Part shown: positions 1 to 46,674 of the stretch, in pieces
Layout of the letters: every line of letters starts with the position of its first letter
Numbering within the stretch: the first letter of the stretch is position 1
Source of the DNA: Cyprinodon diabolis
Taxonomy: Eukaryota > Chordata > Actinopteri > Cyprinodontiformes > Cyprinodontidae
Direction of reading: 5' to 3'
Assembly (NCBI GenBank): GCA_030533445.1
Contig: CM060062.1
Coordinates: forward strand, 22,512,329 to 22,576,328
DNA length: 64,000 nt
The notes under the pieces: generated by a model
Database searches by the model: none
The model's input: the letters and a program-made list of their open reading frames with translations, nothing else
What the model was told of the DNA's origin: nothing
Translations under genes and position numbers: made by a program

Positions 1-750
1 TCACACACGGACACCGGAGCTGCTCCGGTGCTGGGGGGGGGGTTTCCCTGCCTTTAAACACCGAGACCAGACCAACCAACAGGAATCCCCAGTTTTTTTT
101 TGGGGGGGGGGGTTTGTTTTTGTTTTTTATTCTGAAAATTATTGGGTTTTTTTGTTTTTTTTTTATTCTGAAAATTATTTTTTCCCCTATAGCTTTAAAC
201 AACGTTTCACACATAAGATGTGATGCATGTTTTCTCTTAGGTAATCCGGTCGTTAATATAAATCCAGTTTACAGTCATTACGGCGAAGCTGTCATTTTTA
301 AATTAAATCACCGCAGAACAGATGAGGTACGACGTTACATTTAGGTAAGGGATTTTTGTTCTTATTCAGCTACATGACTGTGCTATTATTCCTTACAACT
401 GGGTTATTTTAAATCTATTATTTAATGGGGTTAAACTGGAAGCGTATTTATTCTGTTGTACAGCTAATTATATATATAAATAATAATTGTAATATAAAGA
501 GCACTGTGGCGTAGACCCAGCTGTAGGGCCCTCGTAATAAAAGCTCCTCTGCTGTAGGATTTGCAGCCTGGTCCCAACATCAGGGGACCAGGAGGGTTTC
601 TGCACCTTGTCACCTGCTCTTCCCCTCTATGGAGATTGTATTTTGCCTCTCGTGCACGGCGTTCCTCAGGTCAGCTGAGCTCCCTGTTAGCCAATAGCAG
701 TGTTTCATGTTACCTTTACGTCCAGACATCATTGCACACATATATACATT

Positions 751-753
<3 letters not shown>
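1..753. other. Upstream non-coding DNA, no gene supported
   Basis: AT-rich sequence with G and T homopolymer runs near 80-170. Short open frames here resemble no protein family I recognise. A CTCTTAG-G at 234-241 could be a splice acceptor and a non-coding first exon of the downstream wnk3 gene could lie in this stretch, but nothing confirms it. Confidence 0.4.

Positions 754-806
<53 letters not shown>
754..806. repeat. (TA)n microsatellite
   Basis: An uninterrupted alternating AT tract of about 53 bases, seen directly. The tyrosine/isoleucine open frame on the minus strand across it is an artefact of the repeat. Confidence 0.95.
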
Positions 807-809
<3 letters not shown>

Positions 810-829
810 ACACTGATATATAGATATTA

Positions 830-1130
830 GGGGTGTAAATAATATTCGTTTTGTATCAATGCATCGATCCAACAGCCGACAATCCGATGCATCCAGGTTT
901 TCATAGGCCTAGGTGGAGTACAACTTTGCTACTTCTGTTATTTGCTGTTTTCTCAAATAAAATGCACGATATTACAGCTTGCATTTATTTAGTTCAAATT
1001 TGAAACATTGTCTACCCTGTAAGTTTAAAAAAAAAGAACCATTTAGTCAAATCAAATCGTACCGTGGTGTATTCTTGAGTATCGAAAATAATCAAATCGT
1101 TGGCCAATCTAATCCAATTTTAATTGTTAA
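830..1130. repeat. Probable degenerate fish dispersed repeat (hAT-MITE-like)
   Basis: Starts with a GGGGTGTAAATA block, followed by repeated ATCGAT/CGATCC motifs and several ATCAAATCGT words. This resembles non-autonomous fish elements that carry ATCGAT-rich ends. I could not find clear target-site duplications, so the family is uncertain. Confidence 0.35.
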
Positions 1131-2084
1131 GCATTTACAAAATAACAGCTGACAAAAGTGCTGTACAGAAAAATAAATACATCACAGAAGACAAACACAG
1201 CTTAAACATGAGTAAGATAGATAGATAGATATAGAGTAGAGTTATGTAAGCATGTGTGAATTAAGCAAACCTTTCTTCCCTAATTCTGCTACATTGCTGA
1301 ACTCTGGTATCTTCCTCATTTATAGCACTGTGATTATAAATAAGGCAGGGGGTTCAGTTTTAGATATAGCTCCCACACTAGTAGTAATATTTAATAGTTG
1401 TTAATCACTGGCTGATTACAAAGCTTTCCTTTCACCTAGATCTGTGTGGTTTCGCCCGCAGAGGGGAATCAAAGCGGACAAAATGTGAGGGGGTTAGATA
1501 ACACACATCTTTCTCCCTCTCTCTGTTTTGCTCCATTCCAGTGAACAGTACTGCATGTGTCCTACTACCTACACTCCAGTCTCACATGCTTGACCTGGAT
1601 TGGACAAAAGTGCTTGTTGTTTTTTTGAGCCTTGGGTTTCCGTAATAGGACGAGAACAATCAATTGTGTGTTTGATTCCAGCGGCTGGCATTTGATATTT
1701 CTTGAAGGCAGAGAAGCGGCAACATGTGCTGAACTGCTTGTTCAGGCATTTAGAAGAAACTTTCTTCCCAGCTGTCTTAAGTTTTTTGGGGTCATTTTCA
1801 CTAAAAACAAAGGATGATTTTATTTTTTTTATATTAGCAAAGGTCACCTAATTTGAAGGTTGAGATCAAATTCTGTGAAAAAGTTTTTAATGTAAGTTGT
1901 TTTTTTAATAAAGATTTAGAGGAAGGAAAAAGTTGTTTAATGCTTTTAAAAGCTTTTATTCAAGGGTGCTGTTCATGTATTATTCAATGTTGAGAGGATT
2001 TGCAGAGCTTAGATCCAGAATATTTCAACAGAACAGCCATTAGTTCTGCTCTCCCCAATCAAACCCTCATGATGGAGTGACAAA
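1131..2084. other. Non-coding stretch, nothing recognised
   Basis: AT-rich DNA with a short GATA run near 1217-1230. The open frames around 1569-1847 lie on both strands and match no family I know. No RNA gene or mobile element ends seen. Confidence 0.4.
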
Positions 2085-2580
2085 AAGAAAGCCTTTGTCC
2101 AAGAAAACAGCTTATTATTATGGTTTCTTTTTGCAATTTTCTGCAAGCCATGTAGGGGGCACTGGAAAGGAGTTAAAACACTGAACAACGTGTTTGTTTT
2201 TTAAATCCCCCTGAATGAAACCTTCCCCTCATGAAACATGTTGGTGGCAGCAGCTTCGTATTGGATGCTTTTCTTCAAAACAGACAGAAAAACACACCCA
2301 TTGTTAGCACATCAGTGGCAGTATAATACTGTGGGGATCTGGGCCAAAAAAGTCCGTTAGTTAAAAGAGGGCTGGGTTTGAAAACAGACAGGACAGTGGA
2401 TAACCTTCCAGCAGCACAACCACCCTCAACAAGAACGGCAATAAAAGTGTTTAGGGTAAAATATGTTGATGTCTAAGTCATGCACTACTGTGTCTGAAAT
2501 ACATTAAGTTTATGGTTTTCCTATTACAGTATAGAATGGAAAAGTTTAAAGGGTATGAATACTTTTTCTAGCACTTGTAA
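2085..2580. mobile_element. Decayed Tc1/mariner-type element remnant
   Basis: Contains degraded plus-strand Tc1 transposase-like sequence: CATGTTGGTGGCAGCAGC near 2238-2255, and TACTGTGGGGATCTGGG at about 2327. It ends with GTATGAATACTTTTTCTAGCAC, typical of the terminal inverted repeat of fish Tc1 elements. The frame is destroyed by many changes, so this is an old inactive copy. Left end not located. Confidence 0.5.
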
Positions 2581-2603
2581 ATATTCTCAGTTACCGTTTA
2601 TGA

Positions 2604-2895
2604 CAGAGGTCTTCAACAGGGGGTCCACGACCCCTAGAGGGTCCACAGCGGTACTGCATGGGGGTCACAAAAATTGTGGTTGATTAGACTTTTTTTTTAT
2701 ATTCCCCCCCATTTTTCCAATAATTGAAATGACTTTAAATCCACATTAACATGAATTCAACACACTGTAGTAAACAGATAAATGGAGGCAGAAAATCAGT
2801 CATCAATGCACACATTCAACGACACACAGGAGCTCTTTCAAGCTGGGCACCATTTCATTCACAACACCTGTCCCATCAAACGTTGAAGATCCCTG
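2604..2895. mobile_element. hAT-type MITE with perfect 8-bp target-site duplication
   Basis: A 292-bp element flanked by identical 8-bp repeats GTTTATGA at 2596-2603 and 2896-2903. The left end is CAGAGGTCTTCAAC and the right end is GTTGAAGATCCCTG, which are inverted repeats with one mismatch. CAG...CTG termini and an 8-bp duplication are hallmarks of hAT transposons. There is no transposase inside, so it is non-autonomous. Confidence 0.85.
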
Positions 2896-2903
2896 GTTTA
2901 TGA

Positions 2904-4189
2904 GTTATCATTGGTTGGGCTACAGTGAGATTAGCATGAGAAGCTACTGAGCTCTGTAAAGGCAAGCCTGCAGAAATGTGACAGTATGAGTCATGTCTGA
3001 TAAACCTCACCCAGGAACCATGCTTTTTGTATTCATCCAAGTGTAGGATCAGCAGCTGAGCTGCAGGGACATTAAAATCATCAGGGAAGTCGCTGCTTGA
3101 TTCAGAGCCCATTTGAATTTTGGCCAGCAGCTTTCAGACCTTGTGCTTCCTCTGTCTTCCCACATTACTCAGCCTCCATCTCCGCTGTAAATCTCTGTGG
3201 GACTGATTCCGAATTAGAAGAAGACAGAGATAGGTAGGAACATTGAATTAAGCACGCATGAAAAGGTTTGGGTTGCAAACAGGTATGAATCTGGCTTTGA
3301 TTTGACCCCAGCCAAAAGGAAGGGTTGTTCTTCCTCTCACTCCTTTATCTACACTCAATTAGGTGGCTCTGTTGTTTCTCACTTTGCAGACAAGGGGACA
3401 TGTTAAATGTAGCTGACTCTCTGGTGCAGTTTCACCAAGCTTGCTCTGTCTGCTAATGAGCTACAGAGGTATATGCAAAACACTGCAGCGGTGAGTTGGT
3501 TTCAGACTGTATCACAGCATATAATCACTGCTCATTCTAGAAACTCATTCTAGCAAATCTTTTCATTTTATAGACTATTGTTTCACCGTTTACTAGTATA
3601 TGTTTTTATATAATTTGTTCAATATATTTACAGAGAGAATTTAGTTTCCTAGTTTTTTATTCTTATATGTGAAGAATTAAGGAGGGGCATGTTATAATAA
3701 TAAAGAATTATAGAAGTTAGTTCCAAACTTTACTGCTGTTATTTTTTTTTAAGGTAATTATATAAAACTTCTACAAAGGTAAAAGGTGACGGTAACATGT
3801 TGAATAGTTTTCTGTTAAAGTGAACAAGATAATAAATGGGCAACGCAACAGGCCGATATCTTACCTCGTGTTTTTAATGCATGTAAAATGTGAAAACTGT
3901 CAAATTAAGAAACTGATAAGAAGATTTGAATTTCTTTCAGCCATTATTGTGTGATCTTAGCCTTTATTAAATGAAACTGTAGTTTTATTCCATGCAAAGG
4001 TTTGGACGCCACCCCACCCCCACACCCCCACGTGTCACAGGACCTACAATCGGAAAGCATCCCTATGCTAATGTAATCTGCTTGTTTGTTTTTTTTCAAC
4101 TTTTCCATCCTCAGATGTAGCTGCCGTCACTAAAAGAAAGATTTAGCCAGTTGTTCACACAAACATTGGCACATATTTTATCAGACAAC
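2904..4189. other. Non-coding stretch, nothing recognised
   Basis: No conserved protein, RNA or element ends seen. Short frames on either strand look like chance open frames. One C/A-rich patch lies near 4008-4030. Confidence 0.4.
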
Positions 4190-4412
4190 ACCAGCCCCCC
4201 CAGCCATCTTTTTGTCTGTGCTTCCCCCTCCTCTTTGTCCCTTTCTCATTCTCTTTCTCTCCCACATTTATCCAACCCCATCAGCTACACCCCCCAACCA
4301 CCCCCCCCCCGCCCTCCCTCTCTCCATCTCTCTTTCCCTCTCTTTCTCTGTGTTTGAAAAACTACTTTCCCTTCCTGCCCCCCTCCCCTCCCCAACACAC
4401 ACACAAAGTCCT
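4190..4412. repeat. Pyrimidine-rich low-complexity tract
   Basis: About 220 bases of nearly pure C/T on the plus strand, mixing CTCTTT, CCCCCC and TCTCTC words, followed by a short (CA)n run near 4396-4405. The proline/serine/leucine frames over it are compositional artefacts. Polypurine/polypyrimidine strands of this length can adopt triplex structures; that is inference only. Confidence 0.8.
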
Positions 4413-5780
4413 CCAGCTCTCTTTGTATCGTCCTTCATAATTTTTCAACCGCTTTCCGGTAAGCAGCAGTTGCTATGACAGAAAAGCATGGCCACAGTGT
4501 TTTATTCAGTTTGAATTGGTCACAACAGAGTTTATTCTGAATTTATCGTGTTTTGTGAATGATTTTAATCTATGCTGACCTTATATTTGTTTCTAAGGAG
4601 GCAGATCGGTTTTGATTGGTTAATCTTTTTTGAGTTTTTTTTTTCTTTAGGTTTTCCTTTTTCAGTCTAATGCTTGTGCTTGGTTATAAGTTTGAAAAGT
4701 TTATCTTTGTGGATACAAAGTCCATAAAAATGTACACTTTTATTCTGTTAGAGCCTCTTTTGTTTGGGGGTTAGAGATTCCAGAAAACTCTCAGCACTAT
4801 GATTTGTTTTTAGAGTTATAAAGATGATCATGTCTTTGGCACTCAGTAGGCAAACATGTCACAGTGATTTTAGCGGCACATTTCAGGGTTTAATTAGGCA
4901 TCTGCAGGTGTTCTCAGAGACTCCTAGAAGACTCAAGGGCAGACTCAGAGCAAAAGTTCAGCAGAGCACAGACAGAGATGTGGAGAGTAAATGATTCTGA
5001 CATGTCAGCCAGACTTACGCTGCATGCTGCAGTCATTTTGCTGCCTGTGCGAGATATCAAAGATTTAAGCTGCGGCGTTGGTTTTATCCTTATCTTTAGT
5101 GTAACACATTTGCCTACAGTTGCAGTTGCTTGGTCATTTGACTGGTGTCAGGAAATTCCTTTCGGCATTCTTTCATTGAAAGCGGGACGAGTGGGTTGGG
5201 TACGGGTGACAGTTTGCATGCGGATGTGTGTGTTTTTCCTCTGTGAATAAAAGAGGGCGAGTGTAAAACAACAAAGTTCGTCCTGACAAGCTGGTGTGTG
5301 TTAAGTCTTTGCGTCGGTGTGTAGGGGTGTGTGTTTGGGAGGGAAGGGAGGCTGTGAGGGTGTGAGAGACAGTGATGCAGTTGAACGTGTTTGATGTGCT
5401 GTAATAACTCTTTTCGGTATGTGGCTTTCATGGGAACTCCTTACCCTGGGGACATGAGCAAATAAGCTTTTGTTTAAATGGTAGCTTCCTTTTTCTTTAT
5501 TGCACTTTTTTGTCCCTAACCCACTGATAAGCTTAACTCTAGAGACTAACTGTCTTGTACAGTATATCTGCTATAAGTTGCTAGAACTACTCTAATTAAA
5601 TGTCTTTTTAATGACCTCCATTTTCCAGTTTAATTCACTCCTACCCAAGTTCATACCCCTGTTTTGTACTTATGGACTGCTCTTCTATCTCTACAAGCTT
5701 TCATTCTGTAACGTAAACAAACCATTTCATACCAAAATAGACGAAATATAGATTTCAGAAGTGGGGGGGGGGTGTCAAGT
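4413..5780. other. Non-coding stretch with a GT-rich patch
   Basis: Mostly AT-rich and featureless. From about 5190 to 5400 the plus strand is rich in GTGTGT and GGGTGTG words. No gene supported. Confidence 0.4.
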
Positions 5781-6095
5781 ATTTTTTTAATATAACTAAC
5801 TTTAGCATGTTTGATCATCCTATCACAGACCTGATTCAGTGTTTATAAAGTGAGCTTCTCAGTAATGACAGCGGTGACAGCCAATCACACAAGAAAAGAC
5901 GGTGGGCCAATCAGGAGCTTGTGGGAGGGTCTAAACTCAGAAAAACGGACTTGAGCTGGAACTGCGGTTTGACAAATATCTCTGTACTGTTGCGTAAAAT
6001 TGCTTTTGGACAGTAAAATGTGCAGGGGAACAAAACCGATGTTTGAAAAAAGTGCAGTGGACAGGTCCCCCCGTTCCCCCCCCCAAAATTACGTT
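5781..6095. repeat. Dispersed repeat, copy A
   Basis: Shares about 300 bases of recognisable similarity with 28501-28800. The shared order is TTTTTTAATATAACTAAC, TTTATAAAGTGAGCTTCT, GTGACAGCCAAT, GGGCCAATC, TGCGGTTT and TTTTGGACAGTAA. Both copies lie on the plus strand. I do not recognise the family. Confidence 0.75.
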
Positions 6096-6309
6096 CATGC
6101 ATACCTATGTACATGAACCACAGTAGATGTGTTTGAAAGAGGTGAACAATCCATAACATCACTGGGGTCTTTCAAGTTAACTGGATAATATCTAAAAACA
6201 TCATCATCCCCCTTTTTTTTCCTGATCAAATTTTATTTTTTTCTATTTCATAAATCCACCTTTTTCTATTTTTAAATCCACCTGAATTACATCCATTGGT
6301 TCGGAAATA

Positions 6310-7557
6310 CACTATATTGCCAAAAGTATTTGCTCACCTGCCTTGACTCACATATGAGCTTAAGTGACATCCCGTTCCTAATCCATAGGGTTCAATATGA
6401 CGTCGGTCCACCCTTTGCAGCTAGAACAGCTTCAACTCTTCTGGGAAGGCTGTCCACAAGGTTTAGGAGTGTGTTTATGGGAATTTTTGACCATTCTTCC
6501 AGAAGCGCATTTGTGAGGTCGCACACTGATGTTGGACGAGAAGGCCTGGCTCTCAGTCTCCGCTCTAATTCATCCCAAAGGTGTTCTATCGGGTTGAGGT
6601 CAGGACTCTGTGCAGGCCAGTCAAGTTCATCCACACCAGACTCTGTCATCCATGTCTTTATGGACCTTGCTTTGTGCACTGGTGCACAGTCATGTTGGAA
6701 GAGGAAGGGGCCAGCTCCAAACTGTTCCCACAAAGTTGGGAGCATGGAATTGTCCAAAATGTCTTGGTATGCTGAAGCATTCAGAGTTCCTTTCACTGGA
6801 ACTAAGGGGCCAAGCCCAGCTCCTGAAAAACAACCCCACACCATAATCCCCCCTCCACCAAACTTTACACTTGGCACAATGCAGTCAGACAAGTACCGTT
6901 CTCCTGGCAACCGCCAAACCCAGACCCGTCCATCAGATTGCCAGATGGAGAAGCGCGATTCGTCACTCCAGAGAACGCGTCTCCACTGCTCTAGAGTCCA
7001 GTGGCGGCGTGCTTTACACCACCGCATCCGACGCTTTGCATTGCACTTGGTTATGTATGGCTTGGATGCAGCTGCTCGACCATGGAAACCCATTCCATGA
7101 AGCTCTCTGCGCACTGTTCTTGAGCTAATCTGAAGGCCACATGAAGTTTGGAGGTCTGTAGTGATTGACTCTGCAGAAAGTTGGCGACCTCTTCGCACTA
7201 TGCGCTTCAGCATCCGCTGACCCCGCTCCGTCAGTTTACGTGGCCTACCACTTCGTGGCTGAGTTGCTGTCGTTCCCAAACACTTCCATTTTCTTATAAT
7301 ACAGCTGACAGTTGACTGTGGAATATTTAGGAGCGAGGAAATTTCACGACTGGATTTGTTGCACAGGTGGCATCCTATCACAGTTCCACGCTGGAATTCA
7401 CTGAGCTCCTGAGAGCGACCCATTCTTTCACAAATGTTTGTAAAAACAGTCTGCATGCCTAGGTGCTTGAATTTATACACCTGTGGCCATGGAAGTGATT
7501 GGAACACCTGATTCCAATAATTTGGATGGGTGAGCAAATACTTTTGGCAATATAGTG
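6310..7557 (-). mobile_element. Tc1/mariner-family DNA transposon, apparently complete
   Basis: A 1248-bp element bounded by TA dinucleotides at 6308-6309 and 7558-7559. Its ends are inverted copies: CACTATATTGCCAAAAGTAT at the left, and at the right the reverse complement, continuing to about 29 matching bases. It contains one full-length transposase ORF on the minus strand. TA target duplication, size and internal gene are all standard for Tc1-like elements. Both ends and the ORF being intact points to a recent insertion. Confidence 0.95.
6392..7423 (-). CDS. Tc1-like transposase, full length
   Basis: Encodes a 343-residue transposase that cuts and pastes the surrounding element at TA sites. 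I chose the ATG giving [10 protein letters not shown] because 343 residues is the usual length of the family; the open frame continues upstream through the inverted repeat by chance. From N to C: a paired-type helix-turn-helix region (about residues 7-110) with a GRPRKL basic motif at 59-64, then the DDE catalytic domain. The catalytic triad is visible as D154 (WSDESRF), D245 (QHDCAPVH) and E280 (DLNPIEHLW), a DD34E spacing. No stop codon or frameshift interrupts it, so activity is possible from sequence alone, though not shown. It lies about 4 kb upstream of wnk3 and is transcribed away from it. Confidence 0.93.
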   Translation of the reverse strand: MGRSQELSEFQRGTVIGCHLCNKSSREISSLLNIPQSTVSCIIRKWKCLGTTATQPRSGRPRKLTERGQRMLKRIVRRGRQLSAESITTDLQTSCGLQISSRTVRRELHGMGFHGRAAASKPYITKCNAKRRMRWCKARRHWTLEQWRRVLWSDESRFSIWQSDGRVWVWRLPGERYLSDCIVPSVKFGGGGIMVWGCFSGAGLGPLVPVKGTLNASAYQDILDNSMLPTLWEQFGAGPFLFQHDCAPVHKARSIKTWMTESGVDELDWPAQSPDLNPIEHLWDELERRLRARPSRPTSVCDLTNALLEEWSKIPINTLLNLVDSLPRRVEAVLAAKGGPTSY

Positions 7558-7559
7558 TA

Positions 7560-10212
7560 TTTATATTGTGAGAAAATGGAATCTTTTCTTCATGCTGTCC
7601 ACCAATATGCACTAATAATATCATAAATATAGTTGTTGCACTGTGCTATTGGGTTGAGTCAAAGACTAGCCTTTGTCCTCCATAGCATGTGTCCTTGGAA
7701 TGCTGCTCAGCTGGAATGCCTTCTATTTTCTTTAAAGTCTCTTAGAAATCAGTCTAGCAACACTATACCCTGGTTAAAATTTGACTGGCAGCTACTGGCA
7801 TTGCTTGTCAGACATACCCAATTTAAAGTTGGGTGCAGAATAGAGTGGCAAGTTTTATGGGCAGTGTTTTAAAAGGGCAAAGAAAGCATGGCTTCTTGCA
7901 GAGAAGATGGACTGCGGTGTGACCTCACTGTGACATCGATGGTCTCCGTGGTTTACTCACTAGCTGCGGATATTTTTGATGTGATGTTCTGGAAGATTGG
8001 GAAGAGAAGGAAGGACTAAAAGGTTTCAAGTAAATATTGGGTTTGATATTAAACTGATTTAAAATGCATTTCTGCTCTTATATTAGCCCTACCTTTTTTT
8101 TCCTCCACTTACTGCTCCATTTTACTCCCTGTCTAACCACATTCCTCTGTGCAGGGACTGTTGTCTCTACCTTTGTTTGCTTATTTTTTTATTTTTAGAA
8201 TGGAGACTTTTAATGCATTTGGAAGCGATGGTCTAAGCCCCCCTGGAAACGGTCTCTAGAGAAATTTCCGACATGCTATCCTATAAAACAGTGACTGCAA
8301 AAGTGGTTGGAACACCATTTTCTGATTTGTCATACATGTTGCCATGTTGAATTTTTTTTGCTGTTGCTGTTCTTCTTGGATTGGATTTTTCTAAAAAATA
8401 TATATTTCTTATATACATTTTTTTTTTATTTTTGACAGACCTTATGTAGTTTTTTTCAAAATAGTCTTACAGATTTTAGATTTTCGAATCTTTTTTTAAT
8501 TTCTCTTTTTCGATTGAGATTTATTGCATTCTTTCAAATTGTGTTTAACACATCACATCTCTTCACCTCAATCCTAGTATAGATTCTCAGTATTGACGAA
8601 AACATTGACCAGTAAAAATGTTGTTGCCAACATCCACGCCAACCAATAGAAATGCATCTTTACTCTTCACCCCAATTGAAACCCCCCGGAAGGGAAGAGA
8701 ATATGATCCTGTAAAATGCACTTTGAAAATAATTCACTCATTAAATCTCTACATTAAAAAAATAAAAAAAAAATTTGAAAAAACAAAATATCAAAAGAAA
8801 TTTGAAAAAAAGAATAAATACTAAAATATATAAATATAATTTGAGAAAAAAAGCAAATATACTCTCAAAACCTTCATTTTGTTATGAAGTTTTTCAAAGT
8901 TTCATTTCTGAATTTCTTTTTCTTTTTTTTTACATTTCCATTTACAAAATATGTTCTTTGATTGCAACAACAATGAAATAAAATGAACTGTAAGAGAGTA
9001 AATCTCAAACAGCTTAGACAGAAAGCCTAATGTCTGCACAAGATTAGGGAATCATTGGGTGATTTTTGCAATATTGAGAGGCGTTTGCATCAACTATGTA
9101 GCCATGGTGAACATTTGTGGCATATTTTGTGTCATAACTTCAGAGATCATAACCTTGAGGAAAATATTGTCATATTGTTTTTACAAATATATTTTTAGCA
9201 ATTTATATACTCTAATGTTTTTGTTGTCTGAAACTATTAATACTACCACTCCCAAAATACTGTTAACACAGATGTCTACTGTTATAATATTGGTATAACA
9301 ATACCATCTGATATTGTGGTTTTATTACATAAGTTTTACACCAAAGTAAAATTTTTAGTAGTTTTGAAGTACTGTACTGTAGATTTTTAAACTGATTTTT
9401 AATCTTCTGCATTTTTTTTTAGGATAATAAGTATACCAGCCTGCAATTGACTGGTTAATTAGCCAAGCTGTCTGCTCAGTCAGCTGCTTTTTAGACATGC
9501 TGTTCTTACTTGCAGCTTTAAAACACTAGCCCGAATCAGAAAGGTTCTGCTAAAGTAGTTTTTTATGCTACAACTTCAACAAAATATGATTAAATAAATG
9601 AAATCAGCTTTCAGCATAATTGTTAGTCAGTAAAAAAGAACAGTACCAATCGGCGGCAACGGGGTGGGGGGGTATTGCCATGTTACTCTATCATACAGGT
9701 GAAGAAAACGACAGGATCCATTCTGACATCTGAAAAGAAATGGTCAATCAGAAAATTTTTCAGGGTTTGAAATTGGAATTTTATCATTAGCAACTTGTTG
9801 GCTAATTACAAAATGATTATTTCCCCCCCTCTGTTGTCTGTGTATATAATCATAATTACAAGTAGTTTCTTCATCAGATCTCCACTGCAGATGTATTCTA
9901 GTCATTCCCGTACAGTTCAACAGTCACTCTTTGTATGAATTATTCACAGTTCACTGGCCCCTAGATCGTCATCCATTTTTAATGAACACGATTGCAGTCC
10001 ACTGACTGCTGCTCTCTGCTGACTAATGCAGCTGTTGAACACAATTTAAGGCACAAAATGATGATAAACATGTGCTGGATGATTGGTTAGGTGAGCTCAT
10101 TAAAAATGCACAGAGATGAAGACTTCTCTTGTAATTACCGCTGAGTCACTGTACATGCTTCTCAGATTACTTGCGGAAGGATGTTCAGAATATACTCCTG
10201 CCATTCAAACTG
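7560..10212. other. Non-coding AT-rich stretch
   Basis: Very AT-rich, with A and T homopolymers (for example 8755-8830). Several short Lys/Asn/Ile-rich open frames reflect composition. No family, RNA or element ends recognised. Confidence 0.4.
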
Positions 10213-10220
10213 ATATTGGG

Positions 10221-10947
10221 CAGTAGTGTCAAAAGTACACACATTTGTTGCTTAAGTAGAAGTATAGATACTGCAGATTAAAAACACTCTGGTAAAAGTA
10301 GAAGTATCAACTTGACCACTTTACTCAAGTTAAAGTCGAAAAAGTATGTGCTCGAAAAAACTACTTAAAGTATGAAATTATAAAGTAACCTTAAAAAAAA
10401 AAAAAAGCCAGATGCCACTATATGAATTTAAAGCTCAATTTTTCGAAAAATTCTTTGAGATAGGGCCAAGGATGAAGGAGGTCTTGCTGGTATCCGTCTC
10501 CATCTCCAGATACGCTCTCGCCTGTGTTCGACCTTTCAGACATTTCAACATCTTTTTCTGAATCCAACATTGTAGCATGAAATAGACAATTCACGTTTGC
10601 AGTTTGAAGATCACCTGCTTGATTCTTATGATTTTCTTTAGCTAACCAATGAGTGTTTGCGTTATATGACTCATCCAATTACACTAGTATTCACTAGATG
10701 TGGATGGAGCCAATCATCTGCATTGGATGGCTCACATGATGTAAATAAATATTTATATACATTAAACCGAAGCCAAGAGTAACGAGTAACGTTTGTTTTA
10801 AAAATGTAAGGAATAGAAAGTGCAGATACTTGTGTGAGAATTAATGAGTAGAAGTCAGAAGTAGAAAGATAAAGTAGTATAGACATCTTAAAAAGTGTAC
10901 TTAAGTACAGTAACAAAGAATTTGTACTTTGTTACTTGACACCTCTC
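10221..10947. mobile_element. Non-autonomous hAT element with 8-bp target-site duplication
   Basis: A 727-bp element flanked by identical ATATTGGG at 10213-10220 and 10948-10955. The left end begins CAGTAGTGTCAAAAGTAC and the right end finishes GTTACTTGACACCTCTC, an imperfect inverted repeat of the type used by fish hAT elements (consensus near CAGTGGTGTCAAGTA). Sub-terminal regions are full of AAGTA/TACTT motifs, as expected for transposase-binding sites. The interior keeps a fragment of a transposase on the minus strand. Confidence 0.88.
10418..10678 (-). pseudogene. hAT transposase N-terminal fragment
   Basis: An 86-codon open frame ending with HPWPYLKEFFEKLSFKFI. The HPWPYLKEFFE motif is what I recall at the start of the BED zinc finger of fish hAT transposases, but the zinc-binding cysteines and histidines that should follow are missing. 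It lies inside the hAT element at 10221-10947. I read it as the deleted leftover of an autonomous parent. The motif assignment is from memory of the family and is not certain. Confidence 0.5.
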
Positions 10948-11072
10948 ATATTGGGGAGTGTTGCTTTGGAATTTATTTCATACTTTTATGTTTAAGCGAC
11001 TCATATATTGTAAAGGTTTTACATCCACAGTATCCCTGAATATTGATCTGTTTTTTTGTTTTTGTCTTACAG

Positions 11073-11473
11073 ATTCACTCATCTTCAGATGAAAATTTTA
11101 AAAGCTAAAAAGGCTCTTCAGGTTTGGCCGGACGTGTGAAAAAAACCTCGAACAGTGTGGGCTGCTATTAGTTCTGCTGATCAAGCATATTCTATAGGTA
11201 AACAATAAGGACTTTGAAAAGAAAAGGTATTCTTTGCACCTATGCTGTCATCCATATACATATAGCAGCATACTAAAGGAGGAAGAGTTGTCAAGAAGTT
11301 TTCATTCTTAAACTAACTCTAACTTGAATCACAAATAAAGCACCTTTTAGACCAAAAGGGGTGACGTTGACCACAGAAAGAGAGAGAGACGGGGACTGAC
11401 AGAAGAGCAAGGGTTTGGAGGAGGAGGAGGCGACGAAGGAGGAGGTCTCAAAGGTTTGGTAAGGCCATTCTCC
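11073..11473 (+). promoter_or_regulatory. wnk3: Probable wnk3 5' untranslated sequence
   Basis: The wnk3 start codon is preceded by about 400 bases that begin after a good acceptor-like site (polypyrimidine, then TCTTACAG ending at 11072). This could be the start of the first coding exon, with a non-coding exon further upstream. Equally, transcription may begin nearby. It contains upstream ATGs. No TATA box or CpG-rich promoter is evident. Confidence 0.35.

Positions 11474-46674
<35,201 letters not shown>

Noticed and set aside
610..813. Tyr/Ile-rich open frame (also at 21986-22177, 37910-38240 and 51088-51379)
   Set aside because: Translation of (TA)n microsatellites.
6330..7128. Plus-strand open frames of up to 256 codons
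   Set aside because: They are antisense shadows of the Tc1 transposase on the minus strand; no recognisable protein.
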